Of a DNA stretch of 30,523 nt, positions 17,101 through 24,939 are shown piece by piece. A model generated the notes under the pieces. It was not told the origin of the DNA, ran no database searches, and saw nothing but the letters and a program-made list of their open reading frames with translations. The stretch's first letter is position 1. The number at the start of each line of letters is the position of its first letter. A program made the position numbers and the translations under genes. Origin of the DNA: Sulfurimonas sp. (lineage in GTDB: Bacteria; Campylobacterota; Campylobacteria; Campylobacterales; Sulfurimonadaceae); NCBI GenBank assembly GCA_021157665.1, contig JAGGWE010000154.1, positions 1 through 30,523 of the forward strand, written 5' to 3'.

Positions 17101-17276
17101 CGACTGGTGCTGGAGCAATTACACAGATGTCAATCGGTATAGTTTTACTTTTTGGTATGATAGCCGCAACTTTTATATCTACTCTTTTTGTACCAGTTTT
17201 ATATGTTTTACTTGAAAGTATGAGAGAGAAATTTATAGATGTAAAAGAAGAGATAAAAAGAAGGGAATCTATATAA
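14130..17276 (+). CDS. RND efflux pump inner-membrane transporter (AcrB/CmeB, HAE1)
   Basis: This 1048-residue proton antiporter is the length expected for the hydrophobe/amphiphile efflux family. It begins with a typical cytoplasmic start (FSVTFIKRPILAIVISL) and has 12 membrane segments in two halves. The proton-relay residues are present: two adjacent aspartates in GIVVDDVILVVENVE (about residues 409-410) and a lysine at 940 in LVALAAKNAILIVEFAK. The periplasmic domain has the motif GFVPSEDKGVCMVSVNLKPG. The stop overlaps the tolC-like start as TAATG, so the three components of the pump are made together. Substrate range cannot be read from sequence. Confidence 0.96.
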   Translation: MFSVTFIKRPILAIVISLIIIVAGTVSLFVLPVSEFPDVAPPTVNVSANYTGANAFVVENTVTRVLEDKLNGIKGVIYMDSSSSSSGSSSINIYFEPGYDIDIGAVDVQNKVSTASSSLPAEVVQQGVVVDKKSPNIVCLIAINGDERYDASFLSNFVNINVLDEIKRIKGVGKAQNMGERKYAMRIWLNPDKLKALNLTPMEIINAIKSQNKQASIGKIGSAPSFDDQKQEFTLTTQGQLSEVSEFENIVIKHKKDGSLIYLKEVSRVVLGSETYDWNAISAKKPAGLIGVYQLGDANALDIRAEIEKTMQNLQSRFPDGVTYSVPYDTTKYVSVAIDNVKTNLFMAIGLVILIIFIFLGSWRPTIIAAAAIPVSLIGAFAAMEIAGGFSINFLTLFGLILAIGIVVDDVILVVENVEVIMKKEPNLTIPQVVKKSMIELIGPIISTTLVLVAVFIPVSMLPGITGALYQQFALTISFAVIVSSLNALTLSPALSAIIIRRAKKGEEKFIIFRVFDKIFDAITAKYKSLIITLIKLRYFVILLIGGIFYLTYYLFMITPTGFVPSEDKGVCMVSVNLKPGTSISQTTKVRAEVEDIIYKIEGVKNVVAVEGYNIITGSLDGSAVAMFVSLSDWSQRTTKENSVFGIIKQIKQKTRVINEANVAAFNMAGIPGVGNVGGFDFRLQDYLSGDLQTFEGYAKEIIKEAFADPRIAAAFTTFSTSYPMYDIEIDRAKANALGVDMASLFTTMQAYLGSIYVNNFTKFGKVFRVFVQSDKEYRSTKEDISKLFVKSTSNKMVPISAIIKIKEMSGPQNLTHYNMYRSIQINGSPAAGYSSGDAMKAMNEISKRVLPDGYGYEWSGMSYQETLAGNSQIYVAIFVLLIVFLVLSAQYESWILPLMILLSVPMVIGGAVAGLNFMGMPLNTFAQVGLVLLVALAAKNAILIVEFAKEQRESGVSIIDSAINAGTLRFRAIMMTILSFLFGIFPLAFATGAGAITQMSIGIVLLFGMIAATFISTLFVPVLYVLLESMREKFIDVKEEIKRRESI

Positions 17277-18541
17277 TGAAAAAGTTTAGCATATTAATTT
17301 TAATGCTCTCAACCTTGGCATGTGGAGATAAAATTTATACAGTTGATGAGTTAGTTTTAAAAGCAGTAAAAAATTCACCAAATTTAAAAATAAGTTTAGC
17401 ACAACTTGAAGCTTCAAAAAGCCGTATAGACATAGCAAACAGTTCTTATCTTCCTCTTATAAATCTACACCTAAGTGGTGGAGAAAATGCTCAAGACAAT
17501 GTAACTGATACTTTGATTTTAGGTAACTTATCACTTAAACAAATCATCTATGACTTTGGTAAAACAGATGCAAATGTAGATAGTTTTACACATGATTCTA
17601 AATCTTATGAGATGATTAATGAACAAGAGATTTCAGATAAAAAAAGAGATGTAAAATTCACTTACTACAATGTTTTAAAAGCACTTGCACTTATAAAAGT
17701 TCATGAAGAAAATATTAAACTGAACAAATCTCAATTATACCGTTCACAAAAATATTTTGAAGCAGGAATAAGAACAAAAATAGATATTTCAGATGCAGAA
17801 GTTGAACTTATAAAATCAAAACTAGACCTGAAAAAAGCTCAATACGACTTACAATTAGCTTATGCTTCACTAGATAGAGTTATTTGTTTTAAAGATGCAG
17901 ATGAAAAATACACTGTTTACTATGAAGAGTTGGATTTTAAAAATCTTTATTCATCGTTAAGTGATTATGCACTAAATCTAAAAGATTCGATAGACTATGC
18001 TTATGAAAATAGATATATGTTAAAAAAATATATTTCAGATATAGAAATGGCTAAATCAAAAAGTAATTTAGCCTATTCTGGGTACTATCCTGAGATTTAT
18101 TTAGATGCAGATTATACACAACAAAGAGCAGATAAATTTAAAGATTCTATCCCTGAAAACAGATGGCAAGCCTCATTAAATCTTGATTTCAACATCTATC
18201 AAGGTGGTTCAACTCTCGCCTCAACACAAGAAAAAAGAGTTCAAGTCGATATCGCACATGCCGAACTTCAAAATGCAAAACTTTCAATAAAAAAAGAAAC
18301 AACTGAAGCTTATATAAATGTTTATAAAGCAAAAGATACAGTAAAACTTTCTCAATCTCTTGTAAGAGTATCAAACGAGAAGTTTAACCAAGCCTCAAAA
18401 CGATATGAATATGGACTTTCAGACTACATAGAACTACAACAATCTCGCCAAGGATATATAGACTCTCTAGCCTCTTTAGTTGTTAACTACTATCACTATT
18501 ATCAAGCAGTTACTTATTTAGATAATGCGATTGGGAAATAA
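17276..18541 (+). CDS. outer membrane efflux channel (TolC/CmeC family)
   Basis: This 421-residue TolC-type protein has an N-terminal export signal (KKFSILILMLSTLAC) and two related halves rich in heptad-like helices, e.g. VDELVLKAVKNSPNLKISLA with the usual beta-strand segments. It would trimerise as the outer membrane duct of the RND pump. The end DYIELQQSRQGYIDSLASLV is typical of the family. It overlaps the permease stop by one base. A GGCATGTG word lies within the signal peptide (TLACG), and a second word lies at 18254. Whether the mature N-terminus is lipidated at Cys is unclear, since the lipobox is poor. Confidence 0.9.
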   Translation: MKKFSILILMLSTLACGDKIYTVDELVLKAVKNSPNLKISLAQLEASKSRIDIANSSYLPLINLHLSGGENAQDNVTDTLILGNLSLKQIIYDFGKTDANVDSFTHDSKSYEMINEQEISDKKRDVKFTYYNVLKALALIKVHEENIKLNKSQLYRSQKYFEAGIRTKIDISDAEVELIKSKLDLKKAQYDLQLAYASLDRVICFKDADEKYTVYYEELDFKNLYSSLSDYALNLKDSIDYAYENRYMLKKYISDIEMAKSKSNLAYSGYYPEIYLDADYTQQRADKFKDSIPENRWQASLNLDFNIYQGGSTLASTQEKRVQVDIAHAELQNAKLSIKKETTEAYINVYKAKDTVKLSQSLVRVSNEKFNQASKRYEYGLSDYIELQQSRQGYIDSLASLVVNYYHYYQAVTYLDNAIGK

Positions 18542-18608
18542 TTATATCTATACCTAAAAAAAGTTTTAATGGGAAAAAAGATACAAAAAAACATTAATTA
18601 ATATATGC

Positions 18609-18614
18609 TATAAT
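18609..18614 (+). promoter_or_regulatory. -10 box of the 18639 gene
   Basis: TATGCTATAATTG contains TATAAT 24 bases before the ATG at 18639. AAAGGA follows nine bases before the ATG. I see no terminator in the 97-base gap after the tolC-like gene. Confidence 0.6.
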
Positions 18615-18638
18615 TGATAAAACTAAAAGGATTGTATT

Positions 18639-19112
18639 ATGCAAATTTCAAGCAACACAAACAACTATCAAGAGTTAAATGCTAGACAACAATTTGTTAC
18701 AAATCCTGTAATGCCAGAACCTGAGCCGAAATATGGTAACAAAGAGGTATATGAAGCTAGTCAGGGTAATCTTATCCGTAATAATGATGATGAGATTGTA
18801 TTAACTCCTCAAGGTCAAAATAATATTGACAATAAAAAAGCAGATAATACAGCTGAACAAACTGCTGCCGAACAAGCTCAAAAAGATGCACAAAGAGAAA
18901 ATGCTACCGACTATTTAGCTCATAAATCGATGCAATCACAAGTAGAGATATATCTAGCAGTTGTGACTGATGGCAAAGTTGATATTGGTAATGATAAAAC
19001 TCCAAGTATCATAGAATCTCTTCGCGATGTTCAAAAACAAAACAATGCGGTTGAAGCTTATGCTACTTATCAAGAAAATCAGAAAAATACAGACTCTTTA
19101 AATTATCTATAA
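18639..19112 (+). CDS. unrecognised hydrophilic protein (157 aa)
   Basis: I do not recognise this gene. The product has no signal peptide or membrane helix and is Gln/Asn/Ala-rich. Its N-terminus (MQISSNTNNYQELNARQQF) is polar and probably unstructured, then residues 65-95 are Ala/Gln-rich and likely helical (TAEQTAAEQAQKDAQRE). The C-terminal 70 residues include EIYLAVVTDGKVDIG and are the most folded-looking part. The polar N-terminus resembles substrates of the flagellar export system only loosely. It has its own promoter, a good RBS and codon use like its neighbours, so it is probably real. Its end overlaps the convergent gene by ten bases. Confidence 0.65.
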   Translation: MQISSNTNNYQELNARQQFVTNPVMPEPEPKYGNKEVYEASQGNLIRNNDDEIVLTPQGQNNIDNKKADNTAEQTAAEQAQKDAQRENATDYLAHKSMQSQVEIYLAVVTDGKVDIGNDKTPSIIESLRDVQKQNNAVEAYATYQENQKNTDSLNYL

Positions 19113-19561
19113 TTTCTTCTTCTTCTTAATGGTCGTCTAGCACCAACAGGGTAAAGCATTGGTGTTGAATAGATGGCTCTATTATCTTTTTCTGGCTCTA
19201 CAAAAATAGTTTGAGGTGCATCAGAATTTTTATGTTTATTTATAGTTTTACTATCTGAAAAAGTGCTATTTTTACTAGAAGCTGTTAAAGTGATAGCTCC
19301 TCTATTGTATTCATCTTCTGTTACAGTTATATCTCCTGATAAATCAACCTTACCTATAAATGTAATCTGAACATTCGTAGCATTTATAGTTTTCCAAGTT
19401 ATTTTATAAGAAAGTTTTTCTTTTACTAAAATACTTTCAGAAACAAATAAAACTATCTCAGGTTTTTGTTTTTTATCTACATCAATTTTTGGAACTTCAT
19501 AAGCATTTAAATTATACACACCTAAAGCAATAACAGCCATTATCAAAATTTTATTTAACAA
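19103..19561 (-). CDS. exported protein of unknown function (152 aa)
   Basis: The product starts at a TTG with AAAGGG seven bases upstream. A signal peptide (NKILIMAVIALGVYNLNAYE) suggests export to the periplasm. The mature part (KIDVDKKQKPEIVLFVS, then ITWKTINATNVQITFIGKV) has alternating strands like an immunoglobulin-like or cell-surface beta-sandwich domain. The C-terminus is very basic (ARRPLRRRRNYR), which could bind nucleic acid, membrane or peptidoglycan. It lies 30 bases after the symporter gene on the same strand. I recognise no family. Confidence 0.65.
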   Translation of the reverse strand: MLNKILIMAVIALGVYNLNAYEVPKIDVDKKQKPEIVLFVSESILVKEKLSYKITWKTINATNVQITFIGKVDLSGDITVTEDEYNRGAITLTASSKNSTFSDSKTINKHKNSDAPQTIFVEPEKDNRAIYSTPMLYPVGARRPLRRRRNYR

Positions 19562-19591
19562 AATATATCCCTTTAATTTTTATAAAATATG

Positions 19592-20827
19592 TTAAGAAGA
19601 AGTTTTCAAACTAGTTTTATCTCTTTTTTGCATCTGATCTACTATTTTTACAACAACTAAATCAGATGTAACATTTAAAGAAGTTCTAGCCATATCTAAA
19701 ATTCTATCAACTGCTACAATGATTGCAATATACTCAACTGGTAGTCCAACCTGATTTAAAATTACTACCATCATAACAAGTGAAGCACTAGGTAATGCTG
19801 CCACACCAACACTTAGAGCAACAACTGTTATACCTAAAACAATCTGCTCCATAAAACTCAAATCTACTCCAGCTAAATGAGAGATATATAAAACTGCGAT
19901 AGTAAGATAAGCAGCTGTTCCATCCATAGAAACGGTAGCACCAAGAGGCAATACAAAAGAAGCATTCTCTTTATCAACACCACCAACCTCTTCAACAATT
20001 CTCATAGAAACAGGAAGTGTTGCAGCACTTGAAGCAGTTGAAAATGCCATAATAGGAGCTTCACGGATTAAACTTAAGTATTTGTATGGATTTACTTTAC
20101 CAAATACAGATAAGACAAAAGGTAAAGTAATAAGTCCATGTAAAATAAGTACACCAAGAACAACTAAAATATACTTCCACAAATCAAGAATAACATCTAT
20201 CCCTTGATCTGCTATTACATACGAGATAAGACTAAATACACCAATAGGAGTTAGTTTTATAATCCACTCTGCCATAGTAAGCATTGCATTTGTAACTGCT
20301 GTAAAAAAATCAAGCATCGTTGTTTGCATATGCTTTTGCATATGAAGAGATGCTACACCAAAAAATATAGCAAAGACAATAATTTGCATCATTGAACCAT
20401 TTGATAGTGAATTAAAAATATTAGAGGGTATAAAACTAAGTAACATTGCAGATAATGAAAACTCAGCTACTTGAGATGCTTTTGTATACTCCAGTCCTTC
20501 TGGTGAAACAGCCTCCCCTATTGGAAATATATTCATAACAACAATAGCTAGCATAACTGCTAAGCCCGTTGTCAACACATATAAACCTATTGTTTTTAGC
20601 CCTATATTTTTTAGTTTATCTAAACTACCCAAACCAACAATTGCAACATAAATACTAGAAAAGACCAAAGGTACAACCAACATTTTTAAAAAACTAATAA
20701 ACATCTGTCCTATAACTTGCTGTTTTATTGCTAACTCTGGTAAAAAACTACCAAATGCAACCCCTAAAATAATTCCAAGAATAACCAAGGTATTTGTCGT
20801 TGAATATTTCTTAATTCTTTGTATCAC
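19592..20827 (-). CDS. dicarboxylate/amino acid:cation symporter (DAACS family)
   Basis: This 411-residue transporter has eight membrane helices and the two re-entrant hairpins of the GltP/DctA fold. The first hairpin motif is STASSAATLPVSM. The TM7 cation motif reads SMDGTA, with Ser where most relatives have Asn (NMDGT), which may alter ion coupling. The start is GTG, with AGGAG seven bases upstream inside the end of the CitE-like gene. Likely substrates are C4-dicarboxylates or glutamate/aspartate; the sequence does not settle which. It sits after the CitE-like lyase, hinting at organic-acid use. Confidence 0.9.
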   Translation of the reverse strand: MIQRIKKYSTTNTLVILGIILGVAFGSFLPELAIKQQVIGQMFISFLKMLVVPLVFSSIYVAIVGLGSLDKLKNIGLKTIGLYVLTTGLAVMLAIVVMNIFPIGEAVSPEGLEYTKASQVAEFSLSAMLLSFIPSNIFNSLSNGSMMQIIVFAIFFGVASLHMQKHMQTTMLDFFTAVTNAMLTMAEWIIKLTPIGVFSLISYVIADQGIDVILDLWKYILVVLGVLILHGLITLPFVLSVFGKVNPYKYLSLIREAPIMAFSTASSAATLPVSMRIVEEVGGVDKENASFVLPLGATVSMDGTAAYLTIAVLYISHLAGVDLSFMEQIVLGITVVALSVGVAALPSASLVMMVVILNQVGLPVEYIAIIVAVDRILDMARTSLNVTSDLVVVKIVDQMQKRDKTSLKTSS

Positions 20828-20830
20828 CTT

Positions 20831-21760
20831 TCATCTCCTACATAATGCCAAAGCACCCTTATATATAGGTTCATCTATAAAACCATAATCTTCATCTACA
20901 AAACCTGTAATCCCTTCAGCCTCATGTATCTCAAAAAGTTTTACTATCACTTTTGCTCTATCTAAAAGCTTTTTTTCATCTATAAATTTTTCATTTACAA
21001 GTTTAACTTGAGCAGGTGATATACACCCTTTAGAGTCATAACCCATACTTTTTTCCAACTCAACCCACATGCCAAACTCATCAAGATTTTTAAACTCCTG
21101 ATACACAAAGGAAACAGGTTTTACACCAATAGCTTTAGAAGTTATCAAAAAATGAGAAAGCATATAAAGCATAGTTGGATTATCTCTGTTTATTAAACTT
21201 TGAGATAAACCCATATCTGCAAATAAATCAAGAATCCCAAGATAAAATGTTGTGACTTTTTTATCTATATTTAAAGTTGATAAATTATGCCAAGCATCTG
21301 CTGTCTCAATGGAAAGATGTAACTCTATCTCATCATGCAAAAGTGCGAATATATTTTTCACTTCTCGTTCATTTTTTATTTTTGGAACTCTAATAGCATC
21401 AGGCATAAACTGATTTAAATATGTTATCTCCTCATATCCACCCTCATCAAGTGCATTTACACGAACAACAAGTTTTTTATCACTTTGTCTGATTTTGGAG
21501 ATAAAAATAGCACACAAAACAAGAGCAAAAGGTTTATCCTCTTTAGAAACTCCATCTTCAAGATTTAACATAATGCAATCAGCATCAAGAGACTCTATCT
21601 TGGTTAAGTGTTTAATATTATTACAAGAGAGCATCAAAACTGAACGAAAATTATTCTTTTTATTTATCTCTCTAAAAATTGGTTTTGCCAATTTATCTAA
21701 AGCTTTTAAATCTCTATTTTTATAAGCTAATTCTATCTCTTTAAAATCATTATTTAACAT
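20831..21760 (-). CDS. HpcH/HpaI aldolase, citrate lyase beta (CitE)-like protein
   Basis: This 309-residue protein is a CitE-type TIM-barrel enzyme that cleaves or forms a carbon-carbon bond in acyl-CoA-like substrates, with Mg2+. Visible family features are RSVLMLSCNN at the N-terminus, DCIMLNLEDGVSKEDKP (metal and substrate region), KLVVRVNALDEGGYEE, DAIRVPKI, LHLSIETADAW (conserved Glu) and a C-terminal GYDSKGCISPAQVKLVNE. No citC, citD, citF or other citrate lyase subunits are nearby, so citrate lyase itself is unlikely. Methylmalyl/malyl-CoA-type chemistry is possible. A GGCATGTG word lies in it, read GMW. Confidence 0.85.
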   Translation of the reverse strand: MLNNDFKEIELAYKNRDLKALDKLAKPIFREINKKNNFRSVLMLSCNNIKHLTKIESLDADCIMLNLEDGVSKEDKPFALVLCAIFISKIRQSDKKLVVRVNALDEGGYEEITYLNQFMPDAIRVPKIKNEREVKNIFALLHDEIELHLSIETADAWHNLSTLNIDKKVTTFYLGILDLFADMGLSQSLINRDNPTMLYMLSHFLITSKAIGVKPVSFVYQEFKNLDEFGMWVELEKSMGYDSKGCISPAQVKLVNEKFIDEKKLLDRAKVIVKLFEIHEAEGITGFVDEDYGFIDEPIYKGALALCRR

Positions 21761-22088
21761 TTTTTTTCTCTTGATTTAAGTAAAGATATAAAGCTTGAAT
21801 CTCTTTTTTTGTAAGAAAATACCTTGGCATGCCTCTTTTTCTTTTATTTAAAGCTTTGTAAAATTCATTAAAATTCATACCATTAATAGCTGGTCCACGA
21901 AACTCTTTTTTCTTTTTTTTATGTATATAAGTTGCAACTAATTTACCCTCACCATTATCACCATGACAACTCTGACAACCTATCCCTCTGGGATTTTTGT
22001 AAAGCTGTGAAGCATACTCAATTGGCGAAATAAATGTAGATTCTGCCATCAAATATAAAGAAAAAAAAAGTAAAAATATCTGTTTCAT
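21750..22088 (-). CDS. small monohaem c-type cytochrome
   Basis: I use the ATG at 22088 (112 aa), not the open frame 30 codons further upstream: it has AGG about nine bases before, and it gives a clean signal peptide (KQIFLLFFSLYLMAES). The haem motif CQSCH is at about residues 38-42 and a likely axial Met lies in KRGMPRYFLTKKEIQALYLYL, so it is a class I periplasmic electron carrier. It overlaps the CitE-like gene by 11 bases, so it heads a minus-strand operon with citE-like and the symporter. Its partner in electron transfer is unknown. Confidence 0.9.
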   Translation of the reverse strand: MKQIFLLFFSLYLMAESTFISPIEYASQLYKNPRGIGCQSCHGDNGEGKLVATYIHKKKKKEFRGPAINGMNFNEFYKALNKRKRGMPRYFLTKKEIQALYLYLNQEKKNVK

Positions 22089-22114
22089 TATAAACCTGTT
22101 GTAATTTAATAGGG

Positions 22115-22120
22115 TATAAT
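22115..22120 (+). promoter_or_regulatory. -10 box of the folD operon
   Basis: A perfect TATAAT follows AGGG, 27 bases before the folD ATG, in a 59-base gap shared with the divergent cytochrome gene. Confidence 0.6.
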
Positions 22121-22147
22121 AGCAAAAAAATAATTTATGAGGTTTAA

Positions 22148-23005
22148 ATGCAACTTTTAGATGGAAAAAAACTTTCAAAAAAAATAGAGTTACAAGTTAC
22201 TGATAAAGTAAAAATGCTAAAAGAAAAATGTGGATGTACTCCAGGTCTTGCTGTTATATTAGTTGGTCAAGACCCAGCAAGTGCAGCATATGTAAATATG
22301 AAGAAAAAAGCATGCGATAGAGTTGGTTTTTACTCAATCACTCATGATATGCCTGAAAACATCTCTCAAGAAGCGATTGAGAGAACAATTATTGGGATGA
22401 ATAATGACTCAAGTATTGATGGTATTTTAATTCAACTTCCACTTCCAAAACATATAGACACTACAAAACTTCTTGAACTTGTTGATCCTGCTAAAGATGT
22501 GGATGGTTTTCATCCATTTAATGTAGGTCGCTTAGTTACTAATCTTGATGGTTTTGTTCCTTGTACGCCACTTGGAGTAATGGAACTTTTTAAAGAGTAT
22601 GATATAAATTTAAAAGGTAAAAATTGTGTAGTTGTTGGTGCTTCAAATATCGTTGGAAAACCGATGGCATCACTTTTATTAAATCAAGATGCAACTGTTG
22701 AGATATGTCATATATTTACAGATGATTTGAAAAAACACACACTAAATGCAGATATTATTTTAGTTGGAGTTGGAGTTATAAACTTAATTACAAAAGATAT
22801 GGTAAGAGATGGTGTTATTATCATTGATATTGGAGTAAGCAGGACTAAAGATGGTAAACTTGTTGGTGATGTTGATTTTGCTAATGTTAGTGAAAAATGT
22901 TCATACATTACACCTAGTCCTGGTGGAGTTGGACCAATGACAATCGCAATGCTTCTAAGCAACACTTTAAAAGCTGCACAACTAAATGCAAAAGAGAAAA
23001 AATAG
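22148..23005 (+). CDS. folD: methylenetetrahydrofolate dehydrogenase/cyclohydrolase, FolD
   Basis: FolD interconverts 5,10-methylene-, methenyl- and 10-formyl-tetrahydrofolate, supplying one-carbon units. The 285-residue length fits. Motifs include YVNMKKKACDRVGF (catalytic Lys region), DGILIQLPLPKHID, DVDGFHPFNVGRL, PCTPLGVMELFKEY, the Rossmann GASNIVGKPMASLLL and PSPGGVGPMTIAMLL. In the cofactor-phosphate loop (CHIFTDDL) the position that is Arg in E. coli FolD (CHRFTKNL) is Ile, so NADP preference is uncertain. The lepB ATG follows its stop directly. Confidence 0.96.
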   Translation: MQLLDGKKLSKKIELQVTDKVKMLKEKCGCTPGLAVILVGQDPASAAYVNMKKKACDRVGFYSITHDMPENISQEAIERTIIGMNNDSSIDGILIQLPLPKHIDTTKLLELVDPAKDVDGFHPFNVGRLVTNLDGFVPCTPLGVMELFKEYDINLKGKNCVVVGASNIVGKPMASLLLNQDATVEICHIFTDDLKKHTLNADIILVGVGVINLITKDMVRDGVIIIDIGVSRTKDGKLVGDVDFANVSEKCSYITPSPGGVGPMTIAMLLSNTLKAAQLNAKEKK

Positions 23006-23818
23006 ATGAAAAAAGTTTTAGGTAAAGCTTACAGATTTTCAAACTCATGGACAGGAACAATAATAATTGTTCTTTTTGTAATATTTTTTATTGCTCAAGC
23101 TTTTAGAATTCCTAGTGGCTCGATGAAAGATTCTCTTTTAATAGGAGACCATCTTTTTGCTAAAAAATTTGCATATGGTATCCCTATGCCACATATTCCA
23201 TTTTTAGAGATGTCAATAATGCCATGGAGTGACAAACTTCGTCTTATGGACGGAGATACACCTAAGCGTGGAGATATTGTAATATTTAGATACCCACATA
23301 ATGTTAAACAACACTTTGTAAAAAGATGTGTAGCACTTCCTGGAGATGAACTTTTTATTTTAGACAAAGACTTATATATTCATCATAGTGAAGGTGATAA
23401 ATGGATAAAAGAAAACTTTAAAGAGTATGAAACTATTGTCTTTGCTGGTAAGGTTTGGGTAAAAAATCCATATATGAAAAATCATCCAGGAATTCATCAT
23501 GATGATAAAATTGTAAATACTGGTAATTCTCAATTAATGCCAATATTTCATTTTGCCCCTATTAGAGTAAATGAAAATAATTATTTTATGATGGGTGATA
23601 ATCGTGATCACTCAAATGATAGCCGTTTTTGGGGAGCAGTACCTTATGAAAACATAGAGGGAACTCCTTGGTTTATCTACTTTTCTATAGATGAGAATTG
23701 GGAAATTAGATGGGATAGAGTTGGAAAAACTCCAACAGATTTAGAATCACCTTTTAACCTTGATTTAGCAAGAAAAGAAAGATTAGCTATAAAGAAAGAT
23801 GATCATGGAATCTATTGA
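23006..23818 (+). CDS. lepB: signal peptidase I, LepB
   Basis: LepB cleaves signal peptides from exported proteins at the periplasmic face of the inner membrane. The 270-residue product has an N-terminal membrane anchor (SWTGTIIIVLFVIFFIAQAF), the Ser nucleophile in RIPSGSM (about Ser39), the general-base Lys in FVKRCVALPGDE (about Lys106) and the MGDNRDHSNDSRFWG motif. The catalytic residues are complete. A His-rich stretch sits at about 150-155. It starts immediately after folD and overlaps the M50 protease gene. Confidence 0.97.
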   Translation: MKKVLGKAYRFSNSWTGTIIIVLFVIFFIAQAFRIPSGSMKDSLLIGDHLFAKKFAYGIPMPHIPFLEMSIMPWSDKLRLMDGDTPKRGDIVIFRYPHNVKQHFVKRCVALPGDELFILDKDLYIHHSEGDKWIKENFKEYETIVFAGKVWVKNPYMKNHPGIHHDDKIVNTGNSQLMPIFHFAPIRVNENNYFMMGDNRDHSNDSRFWGAVPYENIEGTPWFIYFSIDENWEIRWDRVGKTPTDLESPFNLDLARKERLAIKKDDHGIY

Positions 23819-24479
23819 TTTACTAAAAATATTAGCATCCGTCTTAGCTTTAGCAATAGCTATTATAGGTCATGAAATCATGCATGGTTGGGTTGCATAT
23901 ATGTATCGTGATACAACTGCAAAAAATGCAGGAAGACTATCTATAAATCCTTTAATACATATTGACTTAGTTGGAACAATTATAGTTCCAGCAACAATGT
24001 ACTTTTTACCAATGCTTTTAGGTGGTGAGAGTGGATTTTTATTTGGTTGGGCAAAACCTGTACCTATAAATATGGCAACTGTTATAAGAAATGGTGGTTA
24101 CAACGGAGCAATGCAAGTTGATTTAGCAGGTATAGTATATAATTTCACCTTAGCTGTCTTTGCTTCTATCGCAATAGTAGCTATGGATAAGCCTATTACA
24201 ACAGATAGTATATTTTATATCTTTACATATATATTTGTATTTCAATTACTTATAATCAATGTAGTTTTAGGAGTATTTAACTTACTCCCTATTCCTCAAT
24301 TTGATGGTGCTCATTTTATAATGCACCTAGCTCTAAAATATAAAATCAACTCTGTCGCAGAGTTCTTTTATAAAAATGAGAGATACGGGATTATAATAGT
24401 TTTAATTATTTTAATGACACCATTAAAAAATTATCTATTATTAATACCTGTTCAAACTATAATAAATTTATTACTTTAA
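23805..24479 (+). CDS. site-2 protease family (M50) membrane metalloprotease
   Basis: This is an intramembrane zinc protease of the M50/S2P type. The zinc motif HEIMH lies at about residues 23-27 within a membrane helix (LALAIAIIGHEIMHGW). The third ligand region is NLLPIPQFDGAHFIMHL. About six membrane segments are visible. I choose the second ATG (23805, 224 aa), since family members usually begin close to the first helix; an earlier ATG at 23799 would add two residues. It overlaps the end of lepB, and an operon with folD-lepB-rpiB is likely. The substrate is unknown. Confidence 0.88.
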   Translation: MESIDLLKILASVLALAIAIIGHEIMHGWVAYMYRDTTAKNAGRLSINPLIHIDLVGTIIVPATMYFLPMLLGGESGFLFGWAKPVPINMATVIRNGGYNGAMQVDLAGIVYNFTLAVFASIAIVAMDKPITTDSIFYIFTYIFVFQLLIINVVLGVFNLLPIPQFDGAHFIMHLALKYKINSVAEFFYKNERYGIIIVLIILMTPLKNYLLLIPVQTIINLLL

Positions 24480-24492
24480 AGGAATCAGTTAT

Positions 24493-24924
24493 ATGAAATT
24501 TTATATCGGTACAGACCATGCAGGAATTGAGTTAAAAGACTATACAGTCGAGTTATTAAAAGAAAAAGGTCATGAAGTTATTGATTTAGGTCCTTTTTCT
24601 AAGACAAGAGTTGATTATCCAGATTATGCTCATAAAGTTGCAGAATCTGTTTTAAAAGATTCTACTGCTCAAGGAATCCTTATCTGTGGTTCAGGAATCG
24701 GAATGAGTATGGCAGCAAATCGGCATGTGGGAATTAGAGCAGCACTTTGCCATGATGCATATACAGCAATGGTTGCTCGTGGACATAATGATGCAAATAT
24801 TTTATGTTTTGGTGAAAGAATCATTGGAAAAGGTGTAGCAGAATCAATTCTTGATGCATGGATTGCCGGTAGCTTCGATGGTGGTCGTCATTGTGGTAGA
24901 ATCCAAAAGATAGAAACAAAATAA
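24493..24924 (+). CDS. rpiB: ribose-5-phosphate isomerase B, RpiB
   Basis: RpiB interconverts ribose-5-phosphate and ribulose-5-phosphate in the pentose phosphate pathway, feeding PRPP-dependent enzymes such as the downstream Apt. The 143-residue length fits the LacAB/RpiB family. Motifs are YIGTDHAGIELKD at the start, GILICGSGIGMSMAANRH with the catalytic Cys, and HDAYTAMVARGHNDANILC with the catalytic His. A GGCATGTG word lies within ANRHVG using the uncommon CGG codon. It follows the M50 gene by 13 bases. Confidence 0.96.
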   Translation: MKFYIGTDHAGIELKDYTVELLKEKGHEVIDLGPFSKTRVDYPDYAHKVAESVLKDSTAQGILICGSGIGMSMAANRHVGIRAALCHDAYTAMVARGHNDANILCFGERIIGKGVAESILDAWIAGSFDGGRHCGRIQKIETK

Positions 24925-24939
24925 ATTAAAGGAAAGTTC

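Noticed and set aside
21824..21832. CTTGGCATGCC as another copy of the repeated word
   Set aside because: It matches only GGCATG and lacks the TG end, so it was left out of the count; the copy at 12888 (TAGCATGTGG on the minus strand) was also left out because the second base is A.
22089..22178. N-terminal extension of the cytochrome by 30 codons
   Set aside because: The extension overlaps folD and its promoter and would hide the signal peptide; the inner ATG gives a normal export signal.
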